From Thermicanus aegyptius DSM 12793 (GTDB taxonomy: Bacteria; Bacillota; Bacilli; Thermicanales; Thermicanaceae), in NCBI RefSeq assembly GCF_000510645.1, contig NZ_KI783301.1, positions 2,022,420 to 2,086,419 on the forward strand: a stretch of DNA of 64,000 nt, in the 5' to 3' direction. Shown piece by piece: positions 35,138 through 43,690 of this stretch. Both the position numbers and the translations under genes were made by a program. A model generated the notes under the pieces. The model did no database searches, was not told the DNA's origin, and was given only the letters and a program-made list of their open reading frames with translations. Numbering within the stretch: position 1 is the stretch's first letter; each line of letters opens with the position of its first letter.

Positions 35138-35166
35138 ATGATATTATATTAAATATTTTGTGTCAA
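35138..35166 (-). promoter_or_regulatory. Promoter of the GlcG-like / dioxygenase transcript
   Basis: Minus-strand consensus TTGACA (complement of 35161-35166), 17 bases, TATCAT (complement of 35138-35143). The plus-strand 14-mer ATATGATATTATAT at 35136-35149 recurs exactly in the promoter at 36476. Confidence 0.7.
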
Positions 35167-35290
35167 TAGATTTTTTTTATTCTCCGGCGCTCTTTTTGCA
35201 GCCGAAAAGAAATCTGCAAATGAATCAATATCTTCCAATGGGCAAGGAGATCATAAATTAAAACGAAGCTTCTAATAGACTACATCCGCC

Positions 35291-36154
35291 TTAGAGACTT
35301 TGATTAAAAAAATGAAGGAGTAATGAGTGAAAACTATCCTTGTATTCAATTTGTGTCCAATGACTGCACTGGCCGTAAATCATCATCTTAACCCGGGGAA
35401 GGTAGTGGGAAAGATAATAACTGGTCTTGACCGGGACAATGGGGTCATTCAACCCATGAACGAGCAGGACCGGTTGCTGGATGCGACGTAGGGTTGCAAC
35501 CGGTAGAACGAGATCATCCACAATCTGCTGGCGAGGACCAGGAAACATCGATTCATAGGAACGCCGCACCGCCGGATCCATGGCTGCCTCAAAGCGCATT
35601 CTGCTAATCTGCTCCAGCTGTCCTTCTATGAACCTTTCATCATACGCAAACCAGCGGATGATTTGCGCCATCGCTTCCTCAGAAGGATCATCGTAAAATC
35701 CCCAGATGCGGTCCAACTCGGGCGTTAAGCGAAAAGGGGCGCCTGCCGGTCCCATCAAGACAACGCGTTCAATTCTCTCAGGCGCTTCTGCCAACAAATG
35801 GAGCACAACGGCACCACCCAAAGAGTTGCCCACCAAATGGACTCGTTTGATTTCCAGGGCATCAAGCAGATTTTTTATCTGATCGACCCATTTCCTCATC
35901 CAAGAGCGCGTACCCTTAGGAAGATCGCTTGGATGCGTCGAACTTCCAAATCCGATCAAGTCCGGTGCGATGCTGTCAAATCCCTTTTCTCCAAAAAAAG
36001 GGAGGGCATATTGCCAATTGGACCATGCCGTTGCTCCTGGACCGGAGCCGTGAATAAAGAGAATGGCCTGATGATTTCCCTGGCCGGAACGATAGACGTA
36101 TGTTTCGTAATTTCCAGTTTTCACGCGGGTACTTATCACCTTGTCCATCTTCAT
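35291..36154 (-). CDS. dmpD: 2-hydroxymuconic semialdehyde hydrolase (alpha/beta hydrolase)
   Basis: A 287-residue alpha/beta hydrolase of the DmpD/XylF/TodF C-C bond hydrolase group. The oxyanion-hole motif is HGSGPGATAWSNW at 35-47; the triad is Ser111 (GNSLGG), Asp237 (HGLNDPIVP) and His265 (CSHWTQ). It should hydrolyse 2-hydroxymuconic semialdehyde, or better its methyl-substituted ketone forms from cresols, to 2-hydroxydienoate, bypassing the dehydrogenase branch. ATG 36154 follows GGAGAGGG; Met3 is an alternative start. It is probably transcribed with the small membrane gene upstream. Confidence 0.88.
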   Translation of the reverse strand: MKMDKVISTRVKTGNYETYVYRSGQGNHQAILFIHGSGPGATAWSNWQYALPFFGEKGFDSIAPDLIGFGSSTHPSDLPKGTRSWMRKWVDQIKNLLDALEIKRVHLVGNSLGGAVVLHLLAEAPERIERVVLMGPAGAPFRLTPELDRIWGFYDDPSEEAMAQIIRWFAYDERFIEGQLEQISRMRFEAAMDPAVRRSYESMFPGPRQQIVDDLVLPVATLRRIQQPVLLVHGLNDPIVPVKTSYYLSHYLPRVKMMIYGQCSHWTQIEYKDSFHSLLLHFFNQSL

Positions 36155-36181
36155 CCCTCTCCTTTTTGAGTAAATTTATCC

Positions 36182-36388
36182 TCAAAGCGCCAAGCAATCA
36201 ATAGCCACCAGAAAGATTAATACGCCGTCATAAGAACCTCCGCTTAACCGAAAAATTGAATCAAAATAACCAAACAAAATGAAGAAAGCGATTACATTTA
36301 CGAACCGATTGAATGACTCCTCCGCATCCATTGCACCCTTGGGAAAGAGTTCATCCATCCGACGCATCACTCTCTCAATCGAATTCAT
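36182..36388 (-). CDS. Small membrane protein upstream of the hydrolase
   Basis: A 68-residue frame with a charged amphipathic N-terminus (SIERVMRRMDELF) and two hydrophobic stretches (about 30-46 and 52-68). A GAGGTGATC site lies upstream but 18 bases from the ATG, longer than usual, so expression is less certain. It sits between the promoter at 36476-36504 and the hydrolase gene, with 27 bases to the latter. I do not recognise the family; a role in aromatic uptake would be speculation. Confidence 0.45.
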   Translation of the reverse strand: MNSIERVMRRMDELFPKGAMDAEESFNRFVNVIAFFILFGYFDSIFRLSGGSYDGVLIFLVAIDCLAL

Positions 36389-36475
36389 TTTTTTGAGGCA
36401 TGATCACCTCGATTCGTAGGAAAAACAACTTGTTTGACTCCCTTTGTATGAGATGCAAAAATCATTCATAATTAT

Positions 36476-36504
36476 ATGATATTATATACTATCAGTATCG
36501 TCAA
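36476..36504 (-). promoter_or_regulatory. Promoter of the hydrolase transcript
   Basis: Minus-strand TTGACG (complement of 36499-36504), 17 bases, TATCAT (complement of 36476-36481). The plus-strand 14-mer ATATGATATTATAT at 36474-36487 is identical to the one at 35136-35149. Confidence 0.7.
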
Positions 36505-36711
36505 TTCTTTTTATCTTCTTTTTTTATAATCTCTGAAAGATTGACAAGTACTTTCGCTTCCTCCATCCCCATCTCAGTCCGATCTATCAACACAAGAATC
36601 ATTGTCTCATTGGCAACGGCGGGACCACCGTGGTAATGGCCAAGAAGAAAGGGGAGTTTTGGCGATCCAACTTGAAAAAAAAAGAGACGGATACATGTGA
36701 GAAAAAAATGA

Positions 36712-36743
36712 GGGACGGTCAACTTCCATGGACCGCCCCTTTT
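36712..36743 (-). terminator. Terminator after the ABC transporter operon
   Basis: Stem GGGGCGGTC / GACCGTCCC on the minus strand, with a T-rich stretch shortly after it; on the plus strand it ends in TTTT, so it can act in both directions. The remaining bases 36389-36475 and 36744-36950 hold no gene I can support. Confidence 0.7.
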
Positions 36744-36950
36744 CCCCCATTTCATCTCTTCGAAACCCTCCCCGAGGACTCCTGCCTCTAAAGGAGGGAG
36801 TAGTTTATCCGTATCATCCGTCCACATTGCAAAGACTCACTTTGGGTGGGAATGGATGGAATTGAAAACAATGCTTAGATATCTTCTTCAATGATCTTCC
36901 GCGTTAAGTGATCCAAAAACATTTTGGAATTGGAAAAATTGGAAGTGTTG

Positions 36951-37745
36951 CTATCCCAATACCACCCGGTCGTCGGCAAATTTTTCCCCGCGAACTTGTT
37001 CAAAGGCGTCGATGAGATCCCTTACCCGCATCTTCCCTTTCTCTTCCTGGGTAAGGTTAATTACGATCTCTCCGGCGTGCATCATGACGAGACGGTTTCC
37101 CATCCTGAGCGCATGCTCCATGTTATGGGTGATCATGAGGGTCGTCAGGTGATGACGCTCAATAATCTTCTTCGTCAGACCCAGAATCAGTTCTGCCCTT
37201 TTCGGGTCGAGGGCGGCGGTATGCTCATCAAGAAGAAGAATCTTCGGCTCGGTAAAGGTGGCCATGAGAAGGCTTAACGCCTGCCTTTCCCCTCCGGAGA
37301 GGGTCCCTACCTTTGTCTCCATACGATCCTCCAGCCCGAGTTCCAATTCCCGGAGAGCTTCCCGAAACCGTTCTCTATTTTTCCGATGAAGGGAAGAGGT
37401 GAGGCTGCGTCGTTCCCCTCGCCGGAAAGCCATGGCCATATTTTCTGCGATGGTCATGGTAGGCGCGGTCCCTGCCATCGGATCTTGAAAGACCCGCCCC
37501 ACATAACGGGCCCGTTGGAATTCCTTTTTGTGGGTCACATCTTCTCCGTCGATATAAACCTTCCCCTCATCTACTGGAAAAACACCGGCCACCACATTCA
37601 TCAAGGTCGATTTTCCCGCCCCGTTGGAACCGATGACAACGACAAAGTCTCCTTTTTTCAGGGAAAGGTGAATGTTGCTTAAGGCTCTCTTTTCATTGAC
37701 GCTATTCCGATTGAAGGTTTTGCTCACATTTTCGATGACCAGCAT
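36951..37745 (-). CDS. ABC transporter ATP-binding protein (TrpZ-like)
   Basis: A 264-residue ABC ATPase with Walker A GSNGAGKSTLMN, Q-loop VFQDPMAGTAPTMT, signature LSGGERQ, Walker B ILLLDEHTAALD and switch His in MITHNMEHALR. The LSGGERQALSLLMAT and DEHTAALDP wording is typical of the ATPases paired with TrpX-type binding proteins. The start is the ATG at 37745, which overlaps the permease stop by one base; a much longer upstream frame is the permease gene read out of phase. Confidence 0.93.
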   Translation of the reverse strand: MLVIENVSKTFNRNSVNEKRALSNIHLSLKKGDFVVVIGSNGAGKSTLMNVVAGVFPVDEGKVYIDGEDVTHKKEFQRARYVGRVFQDPMAGTAPTMTIAENMAMAFRRGERRSLTSSLHRKNRERFREALRELELGLEDRMETKVGTLSGGERQALSLLMATFTEPKILLLDEHTAALDPKRAELILGLTKKIIERHHLTTLMITHNMEHALRMGNRLVMMHAGEIVINLTQEEKGKMRVRDLIDAFEQVRGEKFADDRVVLG

Positions 37746-38668
37746 CACCCGTTCCCTCCCTTCGTGAGAGCTCTCCCATTCTTTTGAAGCACACCTAAGT
37801 AACGGGGCAAGGTGAGGGCGAGCACCACCAGGATGGCGGTAACCAGCTTCATATCGGTCGGTTTTAAACCCAACCAGAGGGCTGCCGCTATGACGAAACG
37901 GTAGAGGATCGCCCCTCCCACCACGGCAATGGTTGCCCTGTAGATGGATCGACTTCCGAAAACGACCTCTCCGATAATGACGGAAGCGAGGCCGATGATG
38001 ATCATCCCGACTCCCATTTGGGCATCGGCATACCCTTGGTACTGGGCCATCATCCCTCCCGCCAACCCGACCAATGCATTGGAAAGAATAAGTCCAATCA
38101 TGATGGTATGATCCGTATTGACACCGAGGCTCCGGATCATCGCGGGATTGTCCCCGGTCGCCCGCACCGCCATCCCTAAATCGGTGTGGAGAAACCAATC
38201 CATCCCCCATTTAATCAAGAGAACGATGAGGAGAAATGCCAAGGTTAAGATTCCCTTCTGCACGGATCCCAAGCTCTGCGCCACGGGATTTTCCGTCAAC
38301 TGGCTGGTGATCGTATCTGCGTTCAAAAGAGGAACATTGGCCTTTCCCATTACGCGCAAATTGATGGAATAGAGGGCAATCATGGTGAGGATACCGGCCA
38401 GAAGACCATTAATCCTACCCTTCGTATGGAGAATCCCTGTGATGGCTCCGGCTGCGCCTCCGGCAAGAAGAGAAAGAAGGGTGGAAATCCACGGATTTCC
38501 ACCACCGGTGATCAAGGAGGCAGCCACCGCCCCTCCCAGGGCGAAGCTTCCATCTACAGTCAAATCGGGATAGTTTAAAATGCGAAACGTTAAATAAACC
38601 CCAATGGCCATAATTCCAAATATGAGCCCTTGTTCAATGGAGCCAAAGATGATAATGTCAAGTTCCAC
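37745..38668 (-). CDS. ABC transporter permease (TrpY-like, branched-chain type fold)
   Basis: A 307-residue membrane protein with about eight hydrophobic helices, of the BPD_transp_2 group: TFRILNYPDLTVDGSFALGGA at the start, GRINGLLAGILTMIALYSINLRVMGKAN, and VGLAGGMMAQYQGYADAQMGVGMI. It is the membrane part of the three-gene transporter between the binding protein and the ATPase. Confidence 0.92.
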   Translation of the reverse strand: MELDIIIFGSIEQGLIFGIMAIGVYLTFRILNYPDLTVDGSFALGGAVAASLITGGGNPWISTLLSLLAGGAAGAITGILHTKGRINGLLAGILTMIALYSINLRVMGKANVPLLNADTITSQLTENPVAQSLGSVQKGILTLAFLLIVLLIKWGMDWFLHTDLGMAVRATGDNPAMIRSLGVNTDHTIMIGLILSNALVGLAGGMMAQYQGYADAQMGVGMIIIGLASVIIGEVVFGSRSIYRATIAVVGGAILYRFVIAAALWLGLKPTDMKLVTAILVVLALTLPRYLGVLQKNGRALTKGGNG

Positions 38669-38718
38669 GGGGTCACCTCATTTACCTGCTTTGATGATCT
38701 GGATGTGTTGATGCAAGA

Positions 38719-39765
38719 TTAATATTTTTCGTCGGCCTTATCGAGGAGATCTTGGGGAATCTCAATTCCCACCTTTTTCGCTTCCGTCTCATTGACATAG
38801 AGCTTCAGGTTCTTCTGACTTTCTACAGGCATGTCGGCCGGCTTGGCCTCTCCTTTCAGGATCTTCACCGCCATCTCTCCGGTTTGGTAACCTAACTGGT
38901 AATAGTCGATCCCGTACGTGATGAGCCCACCCCGCTTCACGGAATCGCCTTCGCCCACCACTAACGGAATCTTCTTCGCCTCCGCCACCCCGATGACGGC
39001 TTCTAAGGCGGAAACCACCGTATTATCGGTTGGAACGTAGAAAGCATCCACTTTGGAAGATAAGCTCTCGGCGGCAGCCTTTACTTCGGAACTGTTCGTC
39101 ACCGCCGACAGTTCAACCGTAAGTCCCAGTTCCTTGGCCGCATCCTGGGCCATTTTCACCTGAACCTCGGAATTGCTCTCTCCGGAATTATAGAGGATAC
39201 CGAGCCGTTTCCCCGTGGTGAGGCGCGTCACCAGCTGAAGCTGCTCCTTGACCGGGTTCATGTCGGTGGTTCCCGTCACATTTCCCCCCGGCTTCTCCAT
39301 GGAGGCGACCAACCCAGCCGAGACGGGATCGGTAACTGCAGTAATCACGATGGGAATATCCTTCGTCGTTTGTGCTGCAGCCTGGGCAGTGGGGGTTGCG
39401 ATGGCGAGGATGAGATCCACCTTGTTGCTTACAAACTTGTCGGCAATGGATTTGGCGGTATCTTGGCTCCCCTCCGCATTCTGAAAGTCATAGGTTACAT
39501 TTTTTCCTTCCTCAAATCCATTCGCTTTCAGGGCATCCACAAATCCTTGCCTTGCCCCGTCCAACGCAGGATGAGAAACGATCTGGGTTACGCCGATCTT
39601 AAAGCTCTTCTCCGCTCCATTGGTCGGCGTTTGTTGGGAGGTCGGCGCCGTTGTTCCATCCGTACCTGTCGTCTGGGATGTTCCACACGCAGACAACGTA
39701 AATCCCACCAATAAAATGGCCATCAATAAAAGCGTGGTTCGTAAATATTTTTTTTGACATCTCAT
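38719..39765 (-). CDS. ABC transporter substrate-binding lipoprotein (TrpX/ABC_sub_bind family)
   Basis: About 348 residues. It has a lipoprotein signal with lipobox TLSACG, a Thr/Gln/Pro-rich linker, and a Leu/Ile/Val-binding-protein-like fold with FKIGVTQIVSHPALDGARQGFVDAL, PIVITAVTDPVSAGLV, GRRLGI-type LGILYNSGESNS and GIDYYQLGYQTGEMAVKIL, which are the family signature. Members take up aromatic amino acids or similar compounds in some bacteria; the ligand here is unknown. The first possible ATG is at 39786; the one at 39765 gives a more typical signal peptide, but neither has an ideal ribosome site. Confidence 0.88.
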   Translation of the reverse strand: MRCQKKYLRTTLLLMAILLVGFTLSACGTSQTTGTDGTTAPTSQQTPTNGAEKSFKIGVTQIVSHPALDGARQGFVDALKANGFEEGKNVTYDFQNAEGSQDTAKSIADKFVSNKVDLILAIATPTAQAAAQTTKDIPIVITAVTDPVSAGLVASMEKPGGNVTGTTDMNPVKEQLQLVTRLTTGKRLGILYNSGESNSEVQVKMAQDAAKELGLTVELSAVTNSSEVKAAAESLSSKVDAFYVPTDNTVVSALEAVIGVAEAKKIPLVVGEGDSVKRGGLITYGIDYYQLGYQTGEMAVKILKGEAKPADMPVESQKNLKLYVNETEAKKVGIEIPQDLLDKADEKY

Positions 39766-39882
39766 CCTACGAATTAACCCCCTCATTTACTTTACCGCAT
39801 AGAAGCGTTTAATGGATAAAATATTTATCTATAACTATAGCAGTTTCGGCCTTTTCTGACAATACTCTATCTGCGGAAATTT

Positions 39883-39915
39883 AAACCCCTCCTTAACACC
39901 GAATAAGGAGGGGTT
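39883..39915 (-). terminator. Terminator after hemB
   Basis: Perfect stem AACCCCTCCTTA / TAAGGAGGGGTT with a nine-base loop, about 60 bases past the hemB stop. The T tract is short. It ends the hemAXCDB unit just where hemL would follow in related genomes. Confidence 0.75.
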
Positions 39916-39974
39916 CGAAAAAATGGTACAATAAGGGAATGAAATCCATCGATTCTTTAAACAACGCGAAGAGG

Positions 39975-40952
39975 TTACCTTCCCTCTTTTAACCAGCGGG
40001 CCGCATCTTTGGCGTGATACGTTATGACCAGGTCGGAGCCGGCCCGCTTCAAGCCGGTGAGGAGTTCCAGGACAACCTTCTCTTCATCGATCCAACCGTT
40101 TAGAGCGGCCGCCTTGATCATGGCATATTCGCCGCTTACGTTATAGGTAACGATCGGGAGAGCGTACCGATCTCGGACCGCCTTAATCACGTCCATATAA
40201 GCCATGGCCGGTTTCACCATGAGGAAATCGGCACCCTCCGCCACATCGGAAGCCGCTTCCCGCATCGCTTCCCGGATATTGGCCGGATCCATCTGATAGC
40301 TCTTCCGGTCGCCGAAAGCGGGAGCCGAGTGGGCCGCTTCCCGGAATGGACCGTAAAAAGCGGAGGCATATTTGATGGCGTAGGACATGATGGGGATGTG
40401 GTGAAACCCTGCTTCGTCAAGGCCTTGGCGGATGGCAGCGACGAAACCGTCCATCATGTTGGAAGGGGCGATGATATCGGCTCCTGCCTCCGCTTGGGCA
40501 ATCGCCGCTTTCGTGAGAAGTTCCAGGGTGGGATCGTTTAGGACTTCACCATCTAACACGATTCCGCAGTGGCCATGGGTCGTATATTCACAGAGGCAGT
40601 TATCTGCGATGAGGATGAGCCCCGGAGCCTTCTTCTTTATATAGCGGAGAGCGCGCTGCACGATTCCCTCTTCCTTATAGGCTTCGGAACCCCACTCATC
40701 CTTGTGTTGCGGAATTCCAAACAGGATGACGGCCGGAATGCCAAGCGCAAGAATCTCCTCTAGCTCTTCATCGAGGCGGTCGAGGGAATATTGATACACC
40801 CCAGGCATAGAAGGGACTTCGCGTTTTATTCCTTCTCCATCTGCAACAAAGAGGGGATAGATCAGATCTTCAACCCGCAAATGGTTCTCCCGTACCATGC
40901 TGCGCAATGTTTCGTTCCGGCGTAAACGGCGATGGCGAATAAAGTTCTGCAT
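39975..40952 (-). CDS. hemB: 5-aminolevulinate dehydratase (porphobilinogen synthase)
   Basis: A 325-residue TIM-barrel enzyme that joins two 5-aminolevulinate molecules to porphobilinogen. The zinc-site cysteines occur in [14 protein letters not shown], the Schiff-base lysines in [12 protein letters not shown] and [12 protein letters not shown]. It is the last gene of the hem operon here, 190 bases after hemD; that gap contains no recognised gene. Confidence 0.97.
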   Translation of the reverse strand: MQNFIRHRRLRRNETLRSMVRENHLRVEDLIYPLFVADGEGIKREVPSMPGVYQYSLDRLDEELEEILALGIPAVILFGIPQHKDEWGSEAYKEEGIVQRALRYIKKKAPGLILIADNCLCEYTTHGHCGIVLDGEVLNDPTLELLTKAAIAQAEAGADIIAPSNMMDGFVAAIRQGLDEAGFHHIPIMSYAIKYASAFYGPFREAAHSAPAFGDRKSYQMDPANIREAMREAASDVAEGADFLMVKPAMAYMDVIKAVRDRYALPIVTYNVSGEYAMIKAAALNGWIDEEKVVLELLTGLKRAGSDLVITYHAKDAARWLKEGR

Positions 40953-41141
40953 TCCTTTGACGCCTCCTCATAAGTCCGTATGGGATAAAATTCCTTACAT
41001 CTTTTTTATCATTCTACACCCAATTATGAAAGAGTTCCAGTTTTTTAATCTGGTCACCGGTTCGTCGTTCGATCCGCCGCTTCAGGAGACCGATTCTCAT
41101 AAGGGAGGGATGCGGAAAAAACAACGGTTCAAGTTGCATTC

Positions 41142-41915
41142 TCAGTTTTTTCGGTCTTCGGCCCATTTTTGTATGGCCAGGATCAGCCCATCTACGGTAT
41201 ATTCCTCGGCCACGATCTCCACAGGGAATCCACAAGAACGAACCGCTTCTGCCGTCACAGGACCGATGCAGGCAAATCGCGTTCCATGGAGGAGATGTTC
41301 CTCTCCCTTATTTGCCAAAATCGCATGGAGATTTTTAAACGTTGAAGGGCTGGTAAAGGTGATGAGGTCAATTTCACCACGGCGGAGAAGGGAGAGAAGC
41401 TCCTCTGCCCCCTCCTCATTGGGAAGATTCCGGTAAACGATCGGGTCTTCTACATGAACCCCCCACTCCCGCAATGCGCGGATCGCCTGATCCCTGGCCA
41501 AATCCCCTCTGGGGAAAAGGAGGAAGTCCCCTTCCTTCACCTTCCCCTCCAACGCTTCGATGATTCCTTCTTGGCGAAATTCCCGAGCTTCTATGACAGA
41601 GGCGAAACCCCGTTTCGCCAGGGCTTTCGAGGTCTTTGGACCGACCGTAACGATGGCAGCCCGAATCGCTTGATGGGGAATCGCAAATTTATCCATAAAA
41701 TGGAAGAAATAGTTGACCCCGTTCGCACTGGTGAAGAGGAGCCAAGCGAATTGTTCCAGACGAGAAAGGGCATCCCTGATCGCATGCTCATCCTGTGCCG
41801 GCAGGATGCGGATCATGGGTATCGCGATGGGAATCCCCCCCAGTTCCCTCACTTTTTCAGAAAAACTCCCCGCCTCTTCCGCCGACCGGGTAATGACAAG
41901 CTTAAGTCCTTTCAT
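41142..41915 (-). CDS. hemD: Uroporphyrinogen-III synthase
   Basis: A 257-residue two-lobed protein of the HemD family, which cyclises hydroxymethylbilane to uroporphyrinogen III. Conservation is low in this family; the supporting segments are LVITRSAEEAGSF at the start, FTSANGVNYF, VTVGPKTSKAL and LITFTSPSTFKNL, ACIGPVTAEAVRSCG. Its position directly after hemC (four-base gap) settles the assignment. Confidence 0.93.
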   Translation of the reverse strand: MKGLKLVITRSAEEAGSFSEKVRELGGIPIAIPMIRILPAQDEHAIRDALSRLEQFAWLLFTSANGVNYFFHFMDKFAIPHQAIRAAIVTVGPKTSKALAKRGFASVIEAREFRQEGIIEALEGKVKEGDFLLFPRGDLARDQAIRALREWGVHVEDPIVYRNLPNEEGAEELLSLLRRGEIDLITFTSPSTFKNLHAILANKGEEHLLHGTRFACIGPVTAEAVRSCGFPVEIVAEEYTVDGLILAIQKWAEDRKN

Positions 41916-41919
41916 CCCC

Positions 41920-42831
41920 TTATCCCCCGAATCGTTTCAGGACCTCTCCGGCCCCTTTTTCCAACAGCTCTTCCGCCAGCATTTTCCCAACACGTTCCGC
42001 CTCTTTTCCCCATCTTTCCCCCCGGAAGATTTCTTTCCCATCAGGAGAAGCAACCAAGCCCTGAAGGTGGATTTCCCCCTCTTCCCACCGGGCAAAGGCC
42101 GCGATGGGAACCTGGCACCCTCCTTCCAAGCGGTACAGGAAGGCCCGTTCGGCTGCAGTGGTGACTGCCGTTATCGGGTCATGGATCGACTGAAGGAGGG
42201 AGGTTGCTTCTCCTTCCCACCTCCCTTCGATCCCAAGCGCTCCCTGTCCTACGGCGGGAAGCATGATCTCGGTGGGGAGGATTTCCGTCACCTCTCCCGT
42301 CCATCCCATCCTCTCCAAGCCTGCAGCCGCCAGGATGATGGCATCAAGCCCCTCTTCTCTTAACTTCCTGAGACGGGTATCGATGTTCCCCCTGAGGGGT
42401 AGAACCGTAAGATCCGGGCGATAGTTAAGGAGCTGGGCCTGTCTCCGCAAGCTGCCGGTCCCGACCTTTGCGCCGAAAGGCAGTTCATCCAGCTTCTTCC
42501 CATCTTTGCTGATGAGGACATCATTCGCCGTTACCCGTTTGGGGATGGAGAGGATGGCCAATCCCTCCGGCAGTTCTGCAGGCACATCCTTCATGCTGTG
42601 AACGGCAAAATGGATCTCCCCGGAAAGGAGCGCCTCCTCAATTTCCTTCACGAACAGGCCCTTTCCTCCCACCTGGGATAATCGTACGTCCTGAATGCGG
42701 TCCCCTTTCGTCACGATTTCCTTAAGGGTGAAGGTAATCTCCGGGTGTGCCGCCTGTAAGGTTTTTAGAACACCTTTGGTCTGTGTTAAGGCAAGTGGGC
42801 TCCGCCGTGATCCAACTCGTATCTCTTTCAT
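41920..42831 (-). CDS. hemC: Hydroxymethylbilane synthase (porphobilinogen deaminase)
   Basis: A 303-residue enzyme that polymerises four porphobilinogens. It begins [16 protein letters not shown], contains [12 protein letters not shown] with the catalytic Asp region, [16 protein letters not shown], and the dipyrromethane-attachment cysteine in [13 protein letters not shown]. Length is normal. It lies 25 bases after hemX. Confidence 0.97.
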   Translation of the reverse strand: MKEIRVGSRRSPLALTQTKGVLKTLQAAHPEITFTLKEIVTKGDRIQDVRLSQVGGKGLFVKEIEEALLSGEIHFAVHSMKDVPAELPEGLAILSIPKRVTANDVLISKDGKKLDELPFGAKVGTGSLRRQAQLLNYRPDLTVLPLRGNIDTRLRKLREEGLDAIILAAAGLERMGWTGEVTEILPTEIMLPAVGQGALGIEGRWEGEATSLLQSIHDPITAVTTAAERAFLYRLEGGCQVPIAAFARWEEGEIHLQGLVASPDGKEIFRGERWGKEAERVGKMLAEELLEKGAGEVLKRFGG

Positions 42832-42856
42832 ATAAAGGCCTCCAATTCTTTAAACA

Positions 42857-43672
42857 TCAGAACCATTGGTGAAACATGGAAATCGTTCTGGAACTGATAT
42901 AATTGACTACCACAAGCAGGAAAAAAATGAGATTCCAGGTGGCCAAGGGAATGGCACCCCACCCCTTTTTCATCGCCGCATAAAGATAGAAGCTGTATAC
43001 TCCCAAGACGATGAAGGAAAGCCAAACCTTCACGTCCAGGTAATAAGGCGTTTTCAGAACCAACCCGGCCCAAATCAGCCCCAGAATGATCGAAATCAGG
43101 TAGATGGGCACCCCGAAGAGGATCAGGAGGAAAGAGGAACGGCCCAACCGATCCAGGTTCGGTAACCGTCGCAGGAGAGCATTCCACTTCTTCCCTTTCA
43201 ACATCCGGTGCAACAAAAGGGTCATCCCGGAGAGAACGGCCGAAGCGAGGAAAGCCACATAACTTACGAGGGCGAAGGAGATGTGGATCACCATGAGCCG
43301 GGAGGTTAAAATCTCACCGGGAAAGACCGCAGCGCTTGGGCTGGCAAAGAGGTTAATGACGAAAACAATAAAGCCGGCTACATTTAAAAAGAAAAGGAAA
43401 AAATCAATGCGAAATAGGAAGTTTAACAAAAGCGAAAAGGTGATGAGGAGCCAAGAGTAGAAAAAAAGCGCCTCAAATTGAGTAACGATCGGAAAGTGAC
43501 CCACTCGGACCATTCTCAGGATAAAGAAAAAAGTTTGCAGACCCCATACCACGGTCAAAATCCAGAAGGCGATGCGGTTCACCTTCCGATTTTGCTTCAT
43601 GAAGTCTGCAAAGTAAAGGACGATGGAGGCTCCATACAGATAGACGATCCATTCGTACAATCGCAGTTCCAA
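42857..43672 (-). CDS. hemX: HemX membrane protein (cytochrome c assembly-like)
   Basis: A 271-residue integral membrane protein with about eight hydrophobic helices, of the HemX/CcsA-like group. In Bacillus subtilis HemX lowers the cellular amount of HemA. Between hemA and hemC as in other Bacillales; WGLQTFFFILRMVRVGHFPI and LMVIHISFALVSYVAFLAS are recognisable family segments. Confidence 0.92.
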   Translation of the reverse strand: MELRLYEWIVYLYGASIVLYFADFMKQNRKVNRIAFWILTVVWGLQTFFFILRMVRVGHFPIVTQFEALFFYSWLLITFSLLLNFLFRIDFFLFFLNVAGFIVFVINLFASPSAAVFPGEILTSRLMVIHISFALVSYVAFLASAVLSGMTLLLHRMLKGKKWNALLRRLPNLDRLGRSSFLLILFGVPIYLISIILGLIWAGLVLKTPYYLDVKVWLSFIVLGVYSFYLYAAMKKGWGAIPLATWNLIFFLLVVVNYISSRTISMFHQWF

Positions 43673-43690
43673 CGGCTGAACCTCCTCCTT

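Noticed and set aside
36501-36827. A 108-codon minus-strand frame
   Set aside because: It spans the terminator hairpin at 36712-36743 and the -35 of the hydrolase promoter; its composition is not protein-like apart from a short end segment that could be a relic.
37746-38210. N-terminal extension of the ABC ATPase by about 155 codons
   Set aside because: It is the permease gene read in another frame; the ATPase begins at the ATG at 37745 with the expected MLVIENVSK.
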